DNA from: CAVQGF01 sp045807945
GTDB lineage: Bacteria; Acidobacteriota; Terriglobia; Terriglobales; Acidobacteriaceae
NCBI GenBank assembly: GCA_045807945.1
Contig: JBJMGI010000065.1
Span: forward strand, 1-31,828
DNA length: 31,828 bases
Direction of reading: 5' to 3'
The translations under genes were made by a program, and so were the position numbers. The notes beneath the pieces were generated by a model. The model had not been told where the DNA came from. It searched no databases and saw only the letters and a list, made by a program, of their open reading frames with translations. This document shows, piece by piece, positions 14,822 through 23,072 of the stretch. How positions within the stretch are numbered: position 1 is the stretch's first letter; every line of letters begins with the position of its first letter.

Positions 14822-15360
14822 GCTACGCTGCAGCAGCCAGGCGGTTCCGCGTGCCGGTCGGATTCGTTGTGGCGGTCCTTTACGTTTTGCTGGCGCGCCC
14901 GAGCTGGCGTTCGATCCTGTACGGCAGCATCATTATTCTGCCCGCACTTCTGTTACGCACCGCGGCTTCAGGCCACGTGAAGAAAAACCAGGAGGTCACG
15001 ACCTCAGGTCCGTACGCGTACACCCGCAACCCGCTTTACCTCGGTTCCATGATCCTGATGATCGGCTTTGGGGTGGCTTCGCAGAACTGGTGGTTGGCAG
15101 CATCGCTGGTCATCGTGTTCATAGCACTCTATTGGCCGGTGATGCGGGTTGAAGAACACTATTTGCGGCAACAGTTCCCTGAATTCGAAAGCTACGCGCA
15201 GCGAGTGCCGCGCATTTTGCCACGGGCGCGCGCGCAGGGGACAAGCTCAGCAGCGTTCTCACCTGAGCTCTATCGCAAACACCGCGAGTACAACGCAGCA
15301 CTCGGCAGCGTTGGTATGATGATTTTGTTGATTCTCAAATTGAAGTTTCTCTCCCGCTGA
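14818..15360 (+). CDS. Isoprenylcysteine carboxyl methyltransferase (ICMT/PEMT)-family membrane protein
   Basis: Integral membrane SAM-dependent methyltransferase of the ICMT/phospholipid methyltransferase type, 180 aa. Hydrophobic segments lie at about 13-28, 36-48, 78-108 and 165-178. The family signature is complete: VTTSGPYAYTRNPLYLG (61-77), then RVEEHYLRQQFPEFESYAQRVPR (about 109-131), which binds the cofactor. Bacteria lack classical prenylated CAAX substrates, so the target is unknown; a lipid or a small hydrophobic molecule is plausible. The ATG follows GGAGGGA and overlaps the waaC stop by 4 bp. The gene is therefore an integral part of the LPS operon, hinting at an envelope-lipid role (inference). 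The reading frame is open further upstream, but that part is a shadow of waaC. Confidence 0.9.
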   Translation: MSYAAAARRFRVPVGFVVAVLYVLLARPSWRSILYGSIIILPALLLRTAASGHVKKNQEVTTSGPYAYTRNPLYLGSMILMIGFGVASQNWWLAASLVIVFIALYWPVMRVEEHYLRQQFPEFESYAQRVPRILPRARAQGTSSAAFSPELYRKHREYNAALGSVGMMILLILKLKFLSR

Positions 15361-15367
15361 CACTGGC

Positions 15368-16189
15368 ATGCGCGCGCATCCATTGCTGCTGCTTCTGACT
15401 TTCTGCTGCGGGGCAGCCGCACAATCCGCTGCACCGGCGCAATCCATGAGCAACGCTTCGCAGATACATCCTGCAGCCGCCGGATATACCCTTCCGAAGG
15501 GGCTGACACTTGAGTACAAGGGCGAGTGGCGGATCTTCGAAGCCGGAGTTGCGACTCTGCGCACGGAGGCTGCGGGCGCCGAGCAGCGCGTAGTCGCTTC
15601 GGCCGATTCCACCGGCTTCGTTGCAAAGTTGTTCCGCGTTCACGATACCTTCCAATCGTTTTTCGATCCGCGAACGTTCTGTTCGCTGCATGTGACCAAG
15701 CACATTGAAGAGGGCTCGCGTGTACGCGAGATCACGATCCGCTTCGACAACACGAAAAAGAAGAGCGTGCTAGATCAGAAGGTCCCATCGACTGGGGAGA
15801 CGAAGCACGCCGAGAACGACACGCCAGGATGCGTGACCGACGTTGTCTCGGCAGTCTTCTACATGGGGTCGCTGAAGCTGGAGCCCGGAATGACTTACGT
15901 CTTCCCGATGAACGATGGAGCGAAGACGGTGGATGTGCGGTTGCAGGTGGAAGAGCGCGAATCCATCAAGACGGATGCGGGAACATTCAACACCGTGCGG
16001 GTGCACCCGGAAGGCGCTACGGGGAAGGCCAACATTTTGATCTGGTACAGCGATGATGCTGCGCACGTCCCAGTGCGGTTACGCAGTAAGGCCTTCTGGG
16101 GCACGCTGACGATGACTCTGAAGAAAATGGACCGAGCGCCAGAAAAACCCGCCGCGCAGCCGCCTACTGCAGGTGGAAGCGCTCGTTGA
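15368..16189 (+). CDS. Exported DUF3108-domain protein
   Basis: 273 aa protein with a signal peptide (MRAHPLLLLLTFCCGAAAQ). From about residue 40 the sequence matches the DUF3108 pattern: LTLEYKGEWRIFEAGVATLR, then DSTGFVAKLFRVHDTFQSFFD, DVVSAVFYMGSLKLEPGMTYVFP and a C-terminal IWYSDDAAHVPVRLRSKAFWGTLTMTL. DUF3108 proteins are predicted periplasmic beta-rich proteins, some linked to the cell envelope; no enzymatic role is established that I know of. It starts 7 nt after the methyltransferase gene and is probably the last gene of the LPS operon. Its 3' end overlaps the convergent small gene by 26 bp. Confidence 0.87.
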   Translation: MRAHPLLLLLTFCCGAAAQSAAPAQSMSNASQIHPAAAGYTLPKGLTLEYKGEWRIFEAGVATLRTEAAGAEQRVVASADSTGFVAKLFRVHDTFQSFFDPRTFCSLHVTKHIEEGSRVREITIRFDNTKKKSVLDQKVPSTGETKHAENDTPGCVTDVVSAVFYMGSLKLEPGMTYVFPMNDGAKTVDVRLQVEERESIKTDAGTFNTVRVHPEGATGKANILIWYSDDAAHVPVRLRSKAFWGTLTMTLKKMDRAPEKPAAQPPTAGGSAR

Positions 16190-16442
16190 TCACGCGTTGC
16201 AATCGGGGACGATACAGAATGTCGTAGGCGAACTCTTTGTCTGGGAACATGGCGAGCGCGGCGCGTTTCGCGTTCGCGGCCAGTTCGGATGCTTCTTCTA
16301 TGGTCAGGTCGGAATCCTGGCAGATCACCGACATCACCATGTTCATCATCATCTGCAGTCTGCGAAGTTTTTTACTTTCCTCTTCCTGTTCACTGAGGCG
16401 GCCCGGTTGGCCTTCCTCCGGTCTTGCTTGTGGGATCTCCAT
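16164..16442 (-). CDS. Small conserved-looking protein of unknown function
   Basis: 92 aa cytoplasmic protein without a recognised domain. Residues 1-25 are polar and Glu/Gln-rich. Residues 22-45 form an amphipathic helix with an unusual Met-rich run (LRRLQMMMNMVMSVIC). Residues 46-70 (DLTIEEASELAANAKRAALAMFP) form a second helix. The end (EFAYDILYRPRLQRVINERF) is typical of compact helical proteins. Support comes from the protein-like composition and an open frame read against the shadow frames of the opposite strand. I have a vague recollection of similar acidobacterial proteins. It overlaps the DUF3108 gene tail to tail. Confidence 0.7.
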   Translation of the reverse strand: MEIPQARPEEGQPGRLSEQEEESKKLRRLQMMMNMVMSVICQDSDLTIEEASELAANAKRAALAMFPDKEFAYDILYRPRLQRVINERFHLQ

Positions 16443-16658
16443 GCTTCACCTCGGCTGACCCAAAACACCCTCAAGCAACAGCTTCCGCCATCTTAGGACG
16501 GAATCGGCGGCCTGCTACAACAAAAAAACTGCTGAGTGATTAGATGGGAAACTGCGCATCGCAGTCGCCTGACATCAGCGCAGCAGGTGCTCGCGCTCTG
16601 TCGGAGAAGAGTAGAATCGGGTTCCTGCGAGTGAGATGTTCACCAGAAGGAGCCTGCC

Positions 16659-16976
16659 ATGTCCCCTGTTGAGATGGAACGAGACGACGAACAGAAGCCG
16701 GATTCACACGAGCTGGAGCAGGTGTTCGACACTGCCGAAGAATCGGAAGCGCTGGTGGTTCGCGGACTGCTGGAGTCGAACGGGATCGAGTGCCTAGAGA
16801 CTGCGCTTGACGCTCCGCAGGATGTGCTGCCCGGCGTGGGCGGCATTGTGCTCAGCGTGCGTGCCGATCAGGCAGCGCAGGCGAGACTGATGATCGAGGA
16901 GTACCGCAACGATGCTGCGCAGAATCCGCAGCTCGACGATGCGGCCATCAGTGCGGGAGATCCCGGGAGCCAGTAA
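16659..16976 (+). CDS. DUF2007-type putative signal-transducing protein
   Basis: 105 aa soluble protein. Residues 20-80 carry the DUF2007 pattern: an opening strand (LEQVFDTAEESEALVVRGLLESNGIECLE), then a loop with aliphatic and Gly residues (GVGGIVLSVRADQAAQARLMIEEY). The domain resembles the PII/ACT-like fold and is annotated as 'putative signal transducing protein' without experimental function. An AAGGAG-like ribosome site lies about 10 nt before the ATG. It is a lone plus-strand gene between two minus-strand genes and overlaps comEC tail to tail by 29 bp. Confidence 0.85.
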   Translation: MSPVEMERDDEQKPDSHELEQVFDTAEESEALVVRGLLESNGIECLETALDAPQDVLPGVGGIVLSVRADQAAQARLMIEEYRNDAAQNPQLDDAAISAGDPGSQ

Positions 16977-19632
16977 TGCTTTCGCCGTGCACCGCCGCGC
17001 TGACCTTTTCTCCGTCTAGATAGAACGTCGTCGCGCCGAAAAGATCGGTGCGGAAAGTGGCCACGTGCGCTTGCTGCAATCGGTCGAGGACTTCAATGCG
17101 CGGGTGTCCGAAGGAATTCCGATAGCCTGACGAGATAACGGCGAAGCGCGGCTCCACTGCTTTCAGTAACTCAGGCGTGGTAGATGTCGCGCTGCCATGA
17201 TGCGCGACTTTCAACAGATCGGCCTGAACGTTCTCCCCCGCAAGGAATCTTTCCTGTTTTTTTTCGACGTCTCCAGCGAGTAAGGCCGAGGTCTTCCCCC
17301 AATCCATCTTCAACACGAGAGAGTCGTTGTTCTTCGGTTCGGCGCTGAGTTGATAGTCCGCGGCAGGGGCCATGACTGAGATGGTAGTTGCGCCAAAAGA
17401 AAATCTATTGCCCGCAGTATGGCGGAGCACTTCGACGTTCTGCGCACGCGCGACTTCAAGAAGGTGACGGAAGGCGGCGGTCGGCGGATCGAGCCCGACC
17501 CACAGCTCGCGGGGATGGAAATCCGTGATCACGGCGGAGAGTCCGCCAAGGTGGTCCATGTGCGCGTGGGTGAGTGCGACGGCATCGAGGTGCGAGATAC
17601 CGCGGGACCAGAGATACGGGGAGACGACCTCGTCGCCGATGTCGAAATCGGAATTGGCGAGAGCCGCTGAGCCGCCGCCGTCGATCAGCAAAGTTTTCCC
17701 GTCAGGGCTGACCACCAGGATGGAATCGCCCTGGCCGACGTCGATCGCGGTGATCTCAAGTACTCCGGGTTTGAATGAAGCATGCGCGGGCGAGAGGACG
17801 ATCCAGAGGCTCGCGGCGGCGAGAGCGGCAGTGCCGGCGCATGCCATCCAGCCGCGGCGGCGCACGAGCAAAATCGCAAGCGTCAGTACGGTGAGGAACA
17901 TGAGAGCTGCGAGAGCTTGTGGAGTGGGTAGCCGCATATCCGCCCCGCGCACGTGGCCGAGCAGATGGATTGTGCCTGTCATGCCATGTAATGCCCACGT
18001 TGCGAGCTGCGCAGGAACGCGGGCGAGAGTGGTAGAAATGAAGCTCACTGCGACGGCAAGCGCAGCCAGGGGAAGTTGAATGGTGCTCAGAGGAACAATC
18101 AGCACATTCACAGGCAGCGCAACCACGTTTGCGCGATGGAAGTAGACGGCCATCGGCAGCGCCATAGCGAGCTGCATCAGCGCGCTGATCAGGACGATCT
18201 CGAAGACGGAACAGAGTGTCCTCGCGCCGAATACCAGCGCGCTTGTCGCGAAGTGTTTGCGATGATCGTGCTGAAGCCGCGCAGCGACTCTGTCCGACAT
18301 GTCGCCCTCGAACAAAGACGCGACGCGGTCGGCGATCATCCTGAGTTCGACGCGGAACTGGGCGAGGCGAGGCTCGAGTCCGATGTCGTGGTCGGTGGAC
18401 TGGATGTGGCGCAGCGCAGAGCGATATGGAGCAGCAGTATGTTGCAGGAGCGGCAGTCCGAGGCCTGCGATAGCAACGACGGCGAGGAAAGTGAGTTGGA
18501 AACTGGCGTCGAAGAGAGATGTCGGGCGCGCGATCAGGATGATGAGGGCGGCCGTCCCGATCGCGTTGAGCTCGCCGCGCTGGCGATAGAAAAGGCGCGA
18601 GACGAGGTAGATCGCAAGCATCAGCGCGGCGCGAACTACGGGCGCGCCCGCGTCTGTGAGATAGGCGTAACCAGCGGCGAGCGCGATGGTGACGACGGTC
18701 GCGAATGTCTGCCCCAAGCGAAGGCGCTGCGCGGGCCAGAAGACGACGAAGGCAAGAATTCCAACGTTCATTCCCGACACAACAAGAATGTGATACGCGC
18801 CGGTGCGCTGGAAAGCTTGCGAGTCCTCGCGCTGGAGCGCGGTCGTGTCGCCGAGCAGCATGGCCGCGGTGAGCGCGGCATCGCGTGGTGCCCACAGCGT
18901 GTCCACCTTGTCGAGAAGCTGTCGCATAAGTCGGCTGCGCCACAGCGCGGGACGGCTGCCGGAAAATCCTGTAAGCGGCTCGAGAGTCGCGGCGTCTATA
19001 GATGCGAGATAGGTGATACCGCGCGATTCGAGATACGCGCGGTAGTCGAAAGCGCCGGGATTCCCGTAATTGTGCGGCGAGCGTAGCTTCGCGATGCAGC
19101 GGAAGCGCTGTCCGTAGAAAAGCGGCGCGAGCTTCGGCGATTGTGCTGCATCTGTATCTTCGTCTTCACTTCTGCGATTCCGCTGATAGAGGCTCGCACG
19201 GATGCCGGTAGTGACGTTCTGCGTGACTCCGCCCTCAGTCACCGACTCGGTCTCGAGCTCGACAACATTACGCGGGCTTCCGAAGAATCCGGGGCGCTCC
19301 ATTGAGTCGTGGGTGACGTGCGCGATGAGCTCGACGGCCGAGCCGCCGAGCGAAGTCGCCGGAGGTGCGGTGGAGATCTCGCGGAGTTGAAGACCCAGAG
19401 CTCCGAGTGAGGCGATCGCGAGTAGTGCGAGGGTTGATTGCACTTTGGGAAGTGAGCGCAGAAAGAACGCGCCGGTTGCGAATGCGATGGCCGCTATCAA
19501 AAACCAGAGGGGCGGACGATATTGTGGTGCGGCTGCAGCGAAGATGATTCCCACGCTGAAGGCGAGCGAGGCCATGAACATCTTCTGGCGGGCGATCGGG
19601 AGCGAGCCTCGGGATGGGGTGTTGCGGTCCAT
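16948..19632 (-). CDS. comEC: DNA internalization-related competence protein ComEC/Rec2
   Basis: Inner-membrane channel that carries single-stranded DNA into the cytoplasm during natural transformation. At 894 aa it has all three expected parts. The N-terminal region (about 20-240) has membrane segments and the soluble OB-like DUF4131 domain (RCIAKLRSPHNYGNPGAFDYRAYLESRGI). The central multi-pass 'Competence' domain (about 250-600) includes LLGDTTALQREDSQAFQRTGAYHILVVSGMNVGIL. The C-terminal metallo-beta-lactamase-like domain (about 625-885) has DVGQGDSILVVSPDGKTLLIDGGGS, THAHMDHLGGL and VAHHGSATST, so its putative nuclease metal ligands are intact. An intact gene suggests possible transformability, but the pilus and other com genes are not in the window. 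Confidence 0.95.
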   Translation of the reverse strand: MDRNTPSRGSLPIARQKMFMASLAFSVGIIFAAAAPQYRPPLWFLIAAIAFATGAFFLRSLPKVQSTLALLAIASLGALGLQLREISTAPPATSLGGSAVELIAHVTHDSMERPGFFGSPRNVVELETESVTEGGVTQNVTTGIRASLYQRNRRSEDEDTDAAQSPKLAPLFYGQRFRCIAKLRSPHNYGNPGAFDYRAYLESRGITYLASIDAATLEPLTGFSGSRPALWRSRLMRQLLDKVDTLWAPRDAALTAAMLLGDTTALQREDSQAFQRTGAYHILVVSGMNVGILAFVVFWPAQRLRLGQTFATVVTIALAAGYAYLTDAGAPVVRAALMLAIYLVSRLFYRQRGELNAIGTAALIILIARPTSLFDASFQLTFLAVVAIAGLGLPLLQHTAAPYRSALRHIQSTDHDIGLEPRLAQFRVELRMIADRVASLFEGDMSDRVAARLQHDHRKHFATSALVFGARTLCSVFEIVLISALMQLAMALPMAVYFHRANVVALPVNVLIVPLSTIQLPLAALAVAVSFISTTLARVPAQLATWALHGMTGTIHLLGHVRGADMRLPTPQALAALMFLTVLTLAILLVRRRGWMACAGTAALAAASLWIVLSPAHASFKPGVLEITAIDVGQGDSILVVSPDGKTLLIDGGGSAALANSDFDIGDEVVSPYLWSRGISHLDAVALTHAHMDHLGGLSAVITDFHPRELWVGLDPPTAAFRHLLEVARAQNVEVLRHTAGNRFSFGATTISVMAPAADYQLSAEPKNNDSLVLKMDWGKTSALLAGDVEKKQERFLAGENVQADLLKVAHHGSATSTTPELLKAVEPRFAVISSGYRNSFGHPRIEVLDRLQQAHVATFRTDLFGATTFYLDGEKVSAAVHGESITGSRDLPH

Positions 19633-19701
19633 GGCTGCGCGTGACAGCTCTTAAAAACCAGGCCAGCTTAGCTCAGGGGGGACGATCGGAACAGCGCAAA
19701 A

Positions 19702-21000
19702 TCAGCGCGACAGGCGGGCGACGGTCTCGATGTGGAAAGTTTGCGGAAAGAGATCGAACAGGTGAACCGAGTCGATTTTGTAACCTGCATCGAGCAGGAC
19801 GCGCAGATCGCGTGCGAGAGTAGCGGGGTCGCAGGAAACATAAGCGATCTGAGCGGCGCCGCTGTTCGAAAGCTGTTTCGCGACCTTTGGGCCGAGTCCC
19901 GCCCGCGGCGGATCGGCGAGGATGAAATCTGGCTTGCTAGACTTGGCGCGAGCAGAGTTTTGCTCGAGAAAACGCTCCGTTGTGGACTGAATCGGTTTGG
20001 TATTCCGCAGAGCGTTATGCGAGAGGTCGTCGGACGAGGCGGGAGAGGATTCAACGGCAACTACACGCTCGAAGCTCTTCGCGAGAGCCAAGCTGAAGAG
20101 GCCGACACCGGCGTAAAGGTCCCAGGCAAGTTTCCCTTCTGCGCCGGCAGTCGCGGTTGCGACAAGGTCATCAATGAGAAAGCGGTTGACCTGGAAGAAC
20201 GAGCCCGCGCTCACGCGAAATTCGGAGTTGCTGGTGCGGTACTGCAAGGAATCGACGCCCTCGTATCCAAAACTTTGCGCCGGTTGACCCTGAAAGAATG
20301 CGGCAACACCTTTCAGCGGCGGCAACTCCGGCGTGAGCGCACGGAAGAAATCGGCTGCAGAGCTCTCCAGGTCAGAGGGCTTACCGGTTCCTGACAAATA
20401 GACCTTGAGCAGAAGCTTTTCGTCGGCAGCATCGGCGAAGAATTCAATCTCGGCGATGGTGTTGGCGATTGCGTCCGTTTCGCCGACCTTCCAGATCGCC
20501 GCGACTGCCGAATTGATCAGCGGCGAACTGATCGGGCACTGCTCCACCGGAAGCAGCTCGTGCGAGTTGAACTTGTAGTAACCGATAGCAAAAGGAGAGT
20601 GCTGGACCTTCATGCGCGTCCGATTGCGGTAGTGCAGAGGCTCAGCGGAGTGGATCTCGATCTCGCCTTTCCAATCGATCTTGGCGGTGCGCAGAAGAGT
20701 CTCGCGCAAGATCTGTGACTTGATCGAGAGTTGGTTCTCGTAAGAGGTGTGCTGATAATGGCAGCCGCCGCAATGTAGGAAATAAGGACAGGGAGGCTCC
20801 GTGCGTTCTTGCGAAGGCCTGAGAATCTTTTCAGCGCGGGCGCGCACGAAGCCAGGCTTCTGTTCGGTAGGTGTGACCTCCACTTGCTCCGCGGGTAGCA
20901 CGAAGGGAACGAAGACGGTCTTGCCGCGGCCGGAGCCGTCGGGCGGCAAGTGGGCGAGGCCGTCCCCGCCGTAAATCATTTTTTCAATCGTGAGTTTCAT
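19702..21000 (-). CDS. rlmD: 23S rRNA (uracil-C5)-methyltransferase, RlmD/RumA type
   Basis: SAM-dependent RNA methyltransferase of the TrmA/RlmD group; the likely target is U1939 of 23S rRNA. Length is 432 aa (E. coli RlmD 433). Residues 1-60 form the TRAM RNA-binding domain (KMIYGGDGLAHLP). Cys71, Cys77 and Cys80 in PPCPYFLHCGGCHYQ, plus a later Cys in LPVEQCP, match the [4Fe-4S] ligands of RumA. The SAM site is WDLYAGVGLFSLALAK. The catalytic parts are ILADPPRAGLGP, the nucleophilic Cys in YVSCDPATLARDL, and HIETVARL at the end. The exact uridine cannot be fixed from sequence, and other TrmA-family members share these motifs. It is in a minus-strand run with comEC. Confidence 0.9.
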   Translation of the reverse strand: MKLTIEKMIYGGDGLAHLPPDGSGRGKTVFVPFVLPAEQVEVTPTEQKPGFVRARAEKILRPSQERTEPPCPYFLHCGGCHYQHTSYENQLSIKSQILRETLLRTAKIDWKGEIEIHSAEPLHYRNRTRMKVQHSPFAIGYYKFNSHELLPVEQCPISSPLINSAVAAIWKVGETDAIANTIAEIEFFADAADEKLLLKVYLSGTGKPSDLESSAADFFRALTPELPPLKGVAAFFQGQPAQSFGYEGVDSLQYRTSNSEFRVSAGSFFQVNRFLIDDLVATATAGAEGKLAWDLYAGVGLFSLALAKSFERVVAVESSPASSDDLSHNALRNTKPIQSTTERFLEQNSARAKSSKPDFILADPPRAGLGPKVAKQLSNSGAAQIAYVSCDPATLARDLRVLLDAGYKIDSVHLFDLFPQTFHIETVARLSR

Positions 21001-21011
21001 CCACTACCAGA

Positions 21012-21683
21012 CTACATGTAGAAGAGGCTGAGGCGAGGCACGCCGTGTTTTTCCAGCAGGCGCTTGTGGACGAACTGTTTCTGCAGCTGCTCGATCTGAG
21101 AGGAGGGCATCTTGCTACGGTAAGGAGCCATCGCGGCGTCGGCTTCACGGCGGACCTGGACTAACTCTTCGTCGGATGTCGCTGCGAAGAGAGCAGCGAA
21201 CAGCTTTTCTTCCATAACCGTGAGCTTGCGCTCAAGGTCTTCCATATTGGGGGATGGCTCAGCGAGCTCACTCGCGGCAGCGTTCAGGTTCTCGGCTGCA
21301 CTTTTCGCGCCGGGAATCGAGAGCTTGGCGATGGCCACGGCGTTTTTCTGTAAGAAGCTGCGAACATCCTCGATGCGCAGCGAGCCTGAATCAGCGGGCT
21401 TCGTTGGGGCGGCTCCGATGGCAGCTTCTTTCATGTCCTCAGCCGCAGACAACACTCCCTGCGAGCAGTAGGCGAGACTGTTCACCTTTTTTGATTTGGA
21501 CGGACGGCGGTCGTATTTGTCAAAGGTTTCATCGATGCCGCGGAGTGCGGCCTCGAGAGGAATGCCGGCGTCTTTCCAGGTTTCGATGAGTGCCCAGTCG
21601 AGGGTTGAGAGAAGGAGCGCGGATCCACGACGCTTCTGGAAGTGCTCTTCGATCTCGGTAAAGTAATTGAAATAATTTTCCAC
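21012..21683 (-). CDS. Protein of unknown function, probably conserved in Acidobacteriota
   Basis: 223 aa soluble protein with no recognised domain. The N-terminal ~85 residues (VENYFNYFTEIEEHFQKRRG, STLDWALIETWKDAGIPLEAALRGID, KKVNSLAYCSQ) look well structured and familiar from acidobacterial genomes, where I recall proteins beginning MENYFNYFTEIE. The second half is helical (LERKLTVMEEKLFAALFA, RREADAAMAPYRSKM). The start is taken as GTG at 21683, to agree with that recollection; a TTG at 21695 would add four residues. It lies 11 nt upstream of rlmD on the same strand, and a repeat abuts its 5' end. The first segment may bind nucleic acid or protein; that is a guess. Confidence 0.8.
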   Translation of the reverse strand: MENYFNYFTEIEEHFQKRRGSALLLSTLDWALIETWKDAGIPLEAALRGIDETFDKYDRRPSKSKKVNSLAYCSQGVLSAAEDMKEAAIGAAPTKPADSGSLRIEDVRSFLQKNAVAIAKLSIPGAKSAAENLNAAASELAEPSPNMEDLERKLTVMEEKLFAALFAATSDEELVQVRREADAAMAPYRSKMPSSQIEQLQKQFVHKRLLEKHGVPRLSLFYM

Positions 21684-21698
21684 GATCAAACCCAAATG

Positions 21699-21760
21699 TT
21701 TTCACCGCGGAGGCATGGAGTCGCGGAGAAAAAACAGGTACTTTCAGAAATCAGGGTCAA
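21699..21760. repeat. TTCACCGCGGAGGCATGGAG intergenic repeat, copy 1
   Basis: Non-coding element of the 'caccgcagagacgcggagaa' type between coaX and the unknown gene. It parallels 29901-29960: both have TTCACC, then an AGnCAnGGAGTC block, then CGGAGAAAA, and both end TCAGnGTCAAA. Such repeats are widespread between genes in several soil phyla and have no known function. Confidence 0.7.
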
Positions 21761-21778
21761 AGCCAAATCTGATCCACG

Positions 21779-22549
21779 CTATTTCTTTTGGTTGCGGTCC
21801 CAGATGATGCGCAGGCCTTCGAGCGTGAGCAGATCATCAACGGCAGAGATGTACTTGGAGCCACCGGAGATAAGCTCAGCGAGGCCGCCGGTCGCGATCA
21901 CTTTCGTCTGCTTCCCCATCTCACTCAGCAGGCGCTCGAGGATACCGTCGACTAGGCCAAGATATCCGAAGTAGAGGCCGGACTGAATGCTGCCGACCGT
22001 CGTCGCACCGATCACGCGATCGGGCTTGCGGACGTCAATTCTGGGAAGACGCGCGGTGCGCTCGAACAGTGCCTCTGCGCTGATGCCGAGGCCCGGCGCG
22101 ATGACGCCGCCAAGGTACTCGCCGTTTTTCGAGATGGCATCGAAGGTGGTTGCGGTGCCAAAGTCCACCACGATGCAAGGCCCGCCATGCTTCTCGAAAG
22201 CGGCTACGCCGTTCACGATGCGGTCGGCGCCGACTTCGGCGGGGTTCTCGTACTTCACAGGCATGCCGGTCTTAACGCCGGGCTCTACGAAGAGCGGCTT
22301 CACCTTGAAATATTTTTCGCAGACCTCGCGCAAAGTCGAATCGATGGGCGGCACGACAGAGGAGATGATGATGCCGCGAACTTGTTTGGCATCCATTGCG
22401 TCCATGGAAAACAGGTTGCGGAAGAGAACGCCGTACTCGTCGACGGTCTGCGTCTTGGCTGTCGAGACGCGCCAATTAGCGCGCAGCTCGGCCTTGTCGT
22501 AAAGGCCGAGCACCGTGTTGGTGTTGCCAACGTCGAGGACTAGCAGCAT
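21779..22549 (-). CDS. coaX: Type III pantothenate kinase
   Basis: Phosphorylates pantothenate in the first step of coenzyme A synthesis, using monovalent cations. Unlike CoaA it is insensitive to CoA feedback. Length is 256 aa. Motifs: LVLDVGNTNTVLGLYD (3-18), the ASKHA-fold phosphate loop; VEPGVKTGMPVKYENPAEVGADRIVNGVAAFEKHG (about 91-125); and VDFGTATTFDAIS (about 131-143), with the catalytic-site Asp. It directly follows purE (stop and start adjacent, no gap) and is probably co-transcribed with purD and purE. It completes the link from the panB/panC genes at the left end to CoA. Confidence 0.96.
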   Translation of the reverse strand: MLLVLDVGNTNTVLGLYDKAELRANWRVSTAKTQTVDEYGVLFRNLFSMDAMDAKQVRGIIISSVVPPIDSTLREVCEKYFKVKPLFVEPGVKTGMPVKYENPAEVGADRIVNGVAAFEKHGGPCIVVDFGTATTFDAISKNGEYLGGVIAPGLGISAEALFERTARLPRIDVRKPDRVIGATTVGSIQSGLYFGYLGLVDGILERLLSEMGKQTKVIATGGLAELISGGSKYISAVDDLLTLEGLRIIWDRNQKK

Positions 22550-23062
22550 TTATTGTTTTGCCGAACGGGATTCCTGCAGCTTACGGGACTTCTCTTCCAC
22601 GCCCTTTGCCAGCTTCTCTTTGTGCGCCTTCATTTTGTTCGCCATCTCAGCATCGCTGAGGGCGATAATCTGCGCGGCCAGGATAGCGGCGTTGGTAGCA
22701 CCGGCTTTACCGATAGCAACGGTCGCAACGGGAATGCCAGCAGGCATCTGCACGGTGGCGAGAAGTGAATCCATTCCTTGCAAGGAAGTTGAGGGAATCG
22801 GCACGCCGATCACGGGCAGTGTGGTCTCGGCGGCGATCACGCCAGCCAAGTGCGCGGCGCCTCCGGCAGCGGCAATGATGACCTTGATTCCGCGTCCGGC
22901 AGCTTCACTCGCGAACTTAGAGGTCTTGCGCGGGGCGCGGTGGGCGGATGTGACATCAATCTCGTAGGCAATGCCGAAGCCCTCGAGCGACTTGGCACAT
23001 TCATTCATGATCTCGAGGTCCGAATCCGAACCCATGACGATTGAAACTAGCGGCTTGCTCAA
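22550..23062 (-). CDS. purE: N5-carboxyaminoimidazole ribonucleotide mutase
   Basis: Purine synthesis enzyme (class I PurE) that converts N5-CAIR to CAIR; it acts with PurK. Length is 170 aa. The active-site motifs are present: VSIVMGSDSDLEIM (5-18), TSAHRAPRKT (39-48, with the catalytic His) and AAAGGAAHLAGVIAAETTLPVIGVPIPS (about 64-91). It lies 10 nt downstream of purD and immediately upstream of coaX, forming a purD-purE-coaX unit. No purK is seen in the window. The charged C-terminal tail (KLAKGVEEKSRKLQESRSAKQ) is slightly longer than in many relatives. Confidence 0.97.
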   Translation of the reverse strand: MSKPLVSIVMGSDSDLEIMNECAKSLEGFGIAYEIDVTSAHRAPRKTSKFASEAAGRGIKVIIAAAGGAAHLAGVIAAETTLPVIGVPIPSTSLQGMDSLLATVQMPAGIPVATVAIGKAGATNAAILAAQIIALSDAEMANKMKAHKEKLAKGVEEKSRKLQESRSAKQ

Positions 23063-23072
23063 GCTATCTCTC

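Noticed and set aside
16497..16658. Regulatory RNA in the 160-nt gap before the DUF2007 gene
   Set aside because: No stable hairpin or known motif seen by eye; it probably holds only the promoter.
17756..18943. Long minus-strand open frame inside comEC and a plus-strand frame at 18076-19086
   Set aside because: Arg/Ala/His-rich translations without motifs, fully inside comEC; codon-bias shadows.
19633..19701. Possible tRNA or small RNA in the comEC-rlmD gap
   Set aside because: 'AGCTTAGCTCAGGGGGGACGAT' recalls a tRNA D-arm, but no acceptor stem, anticodon arm or T-arm can be formed in the space.
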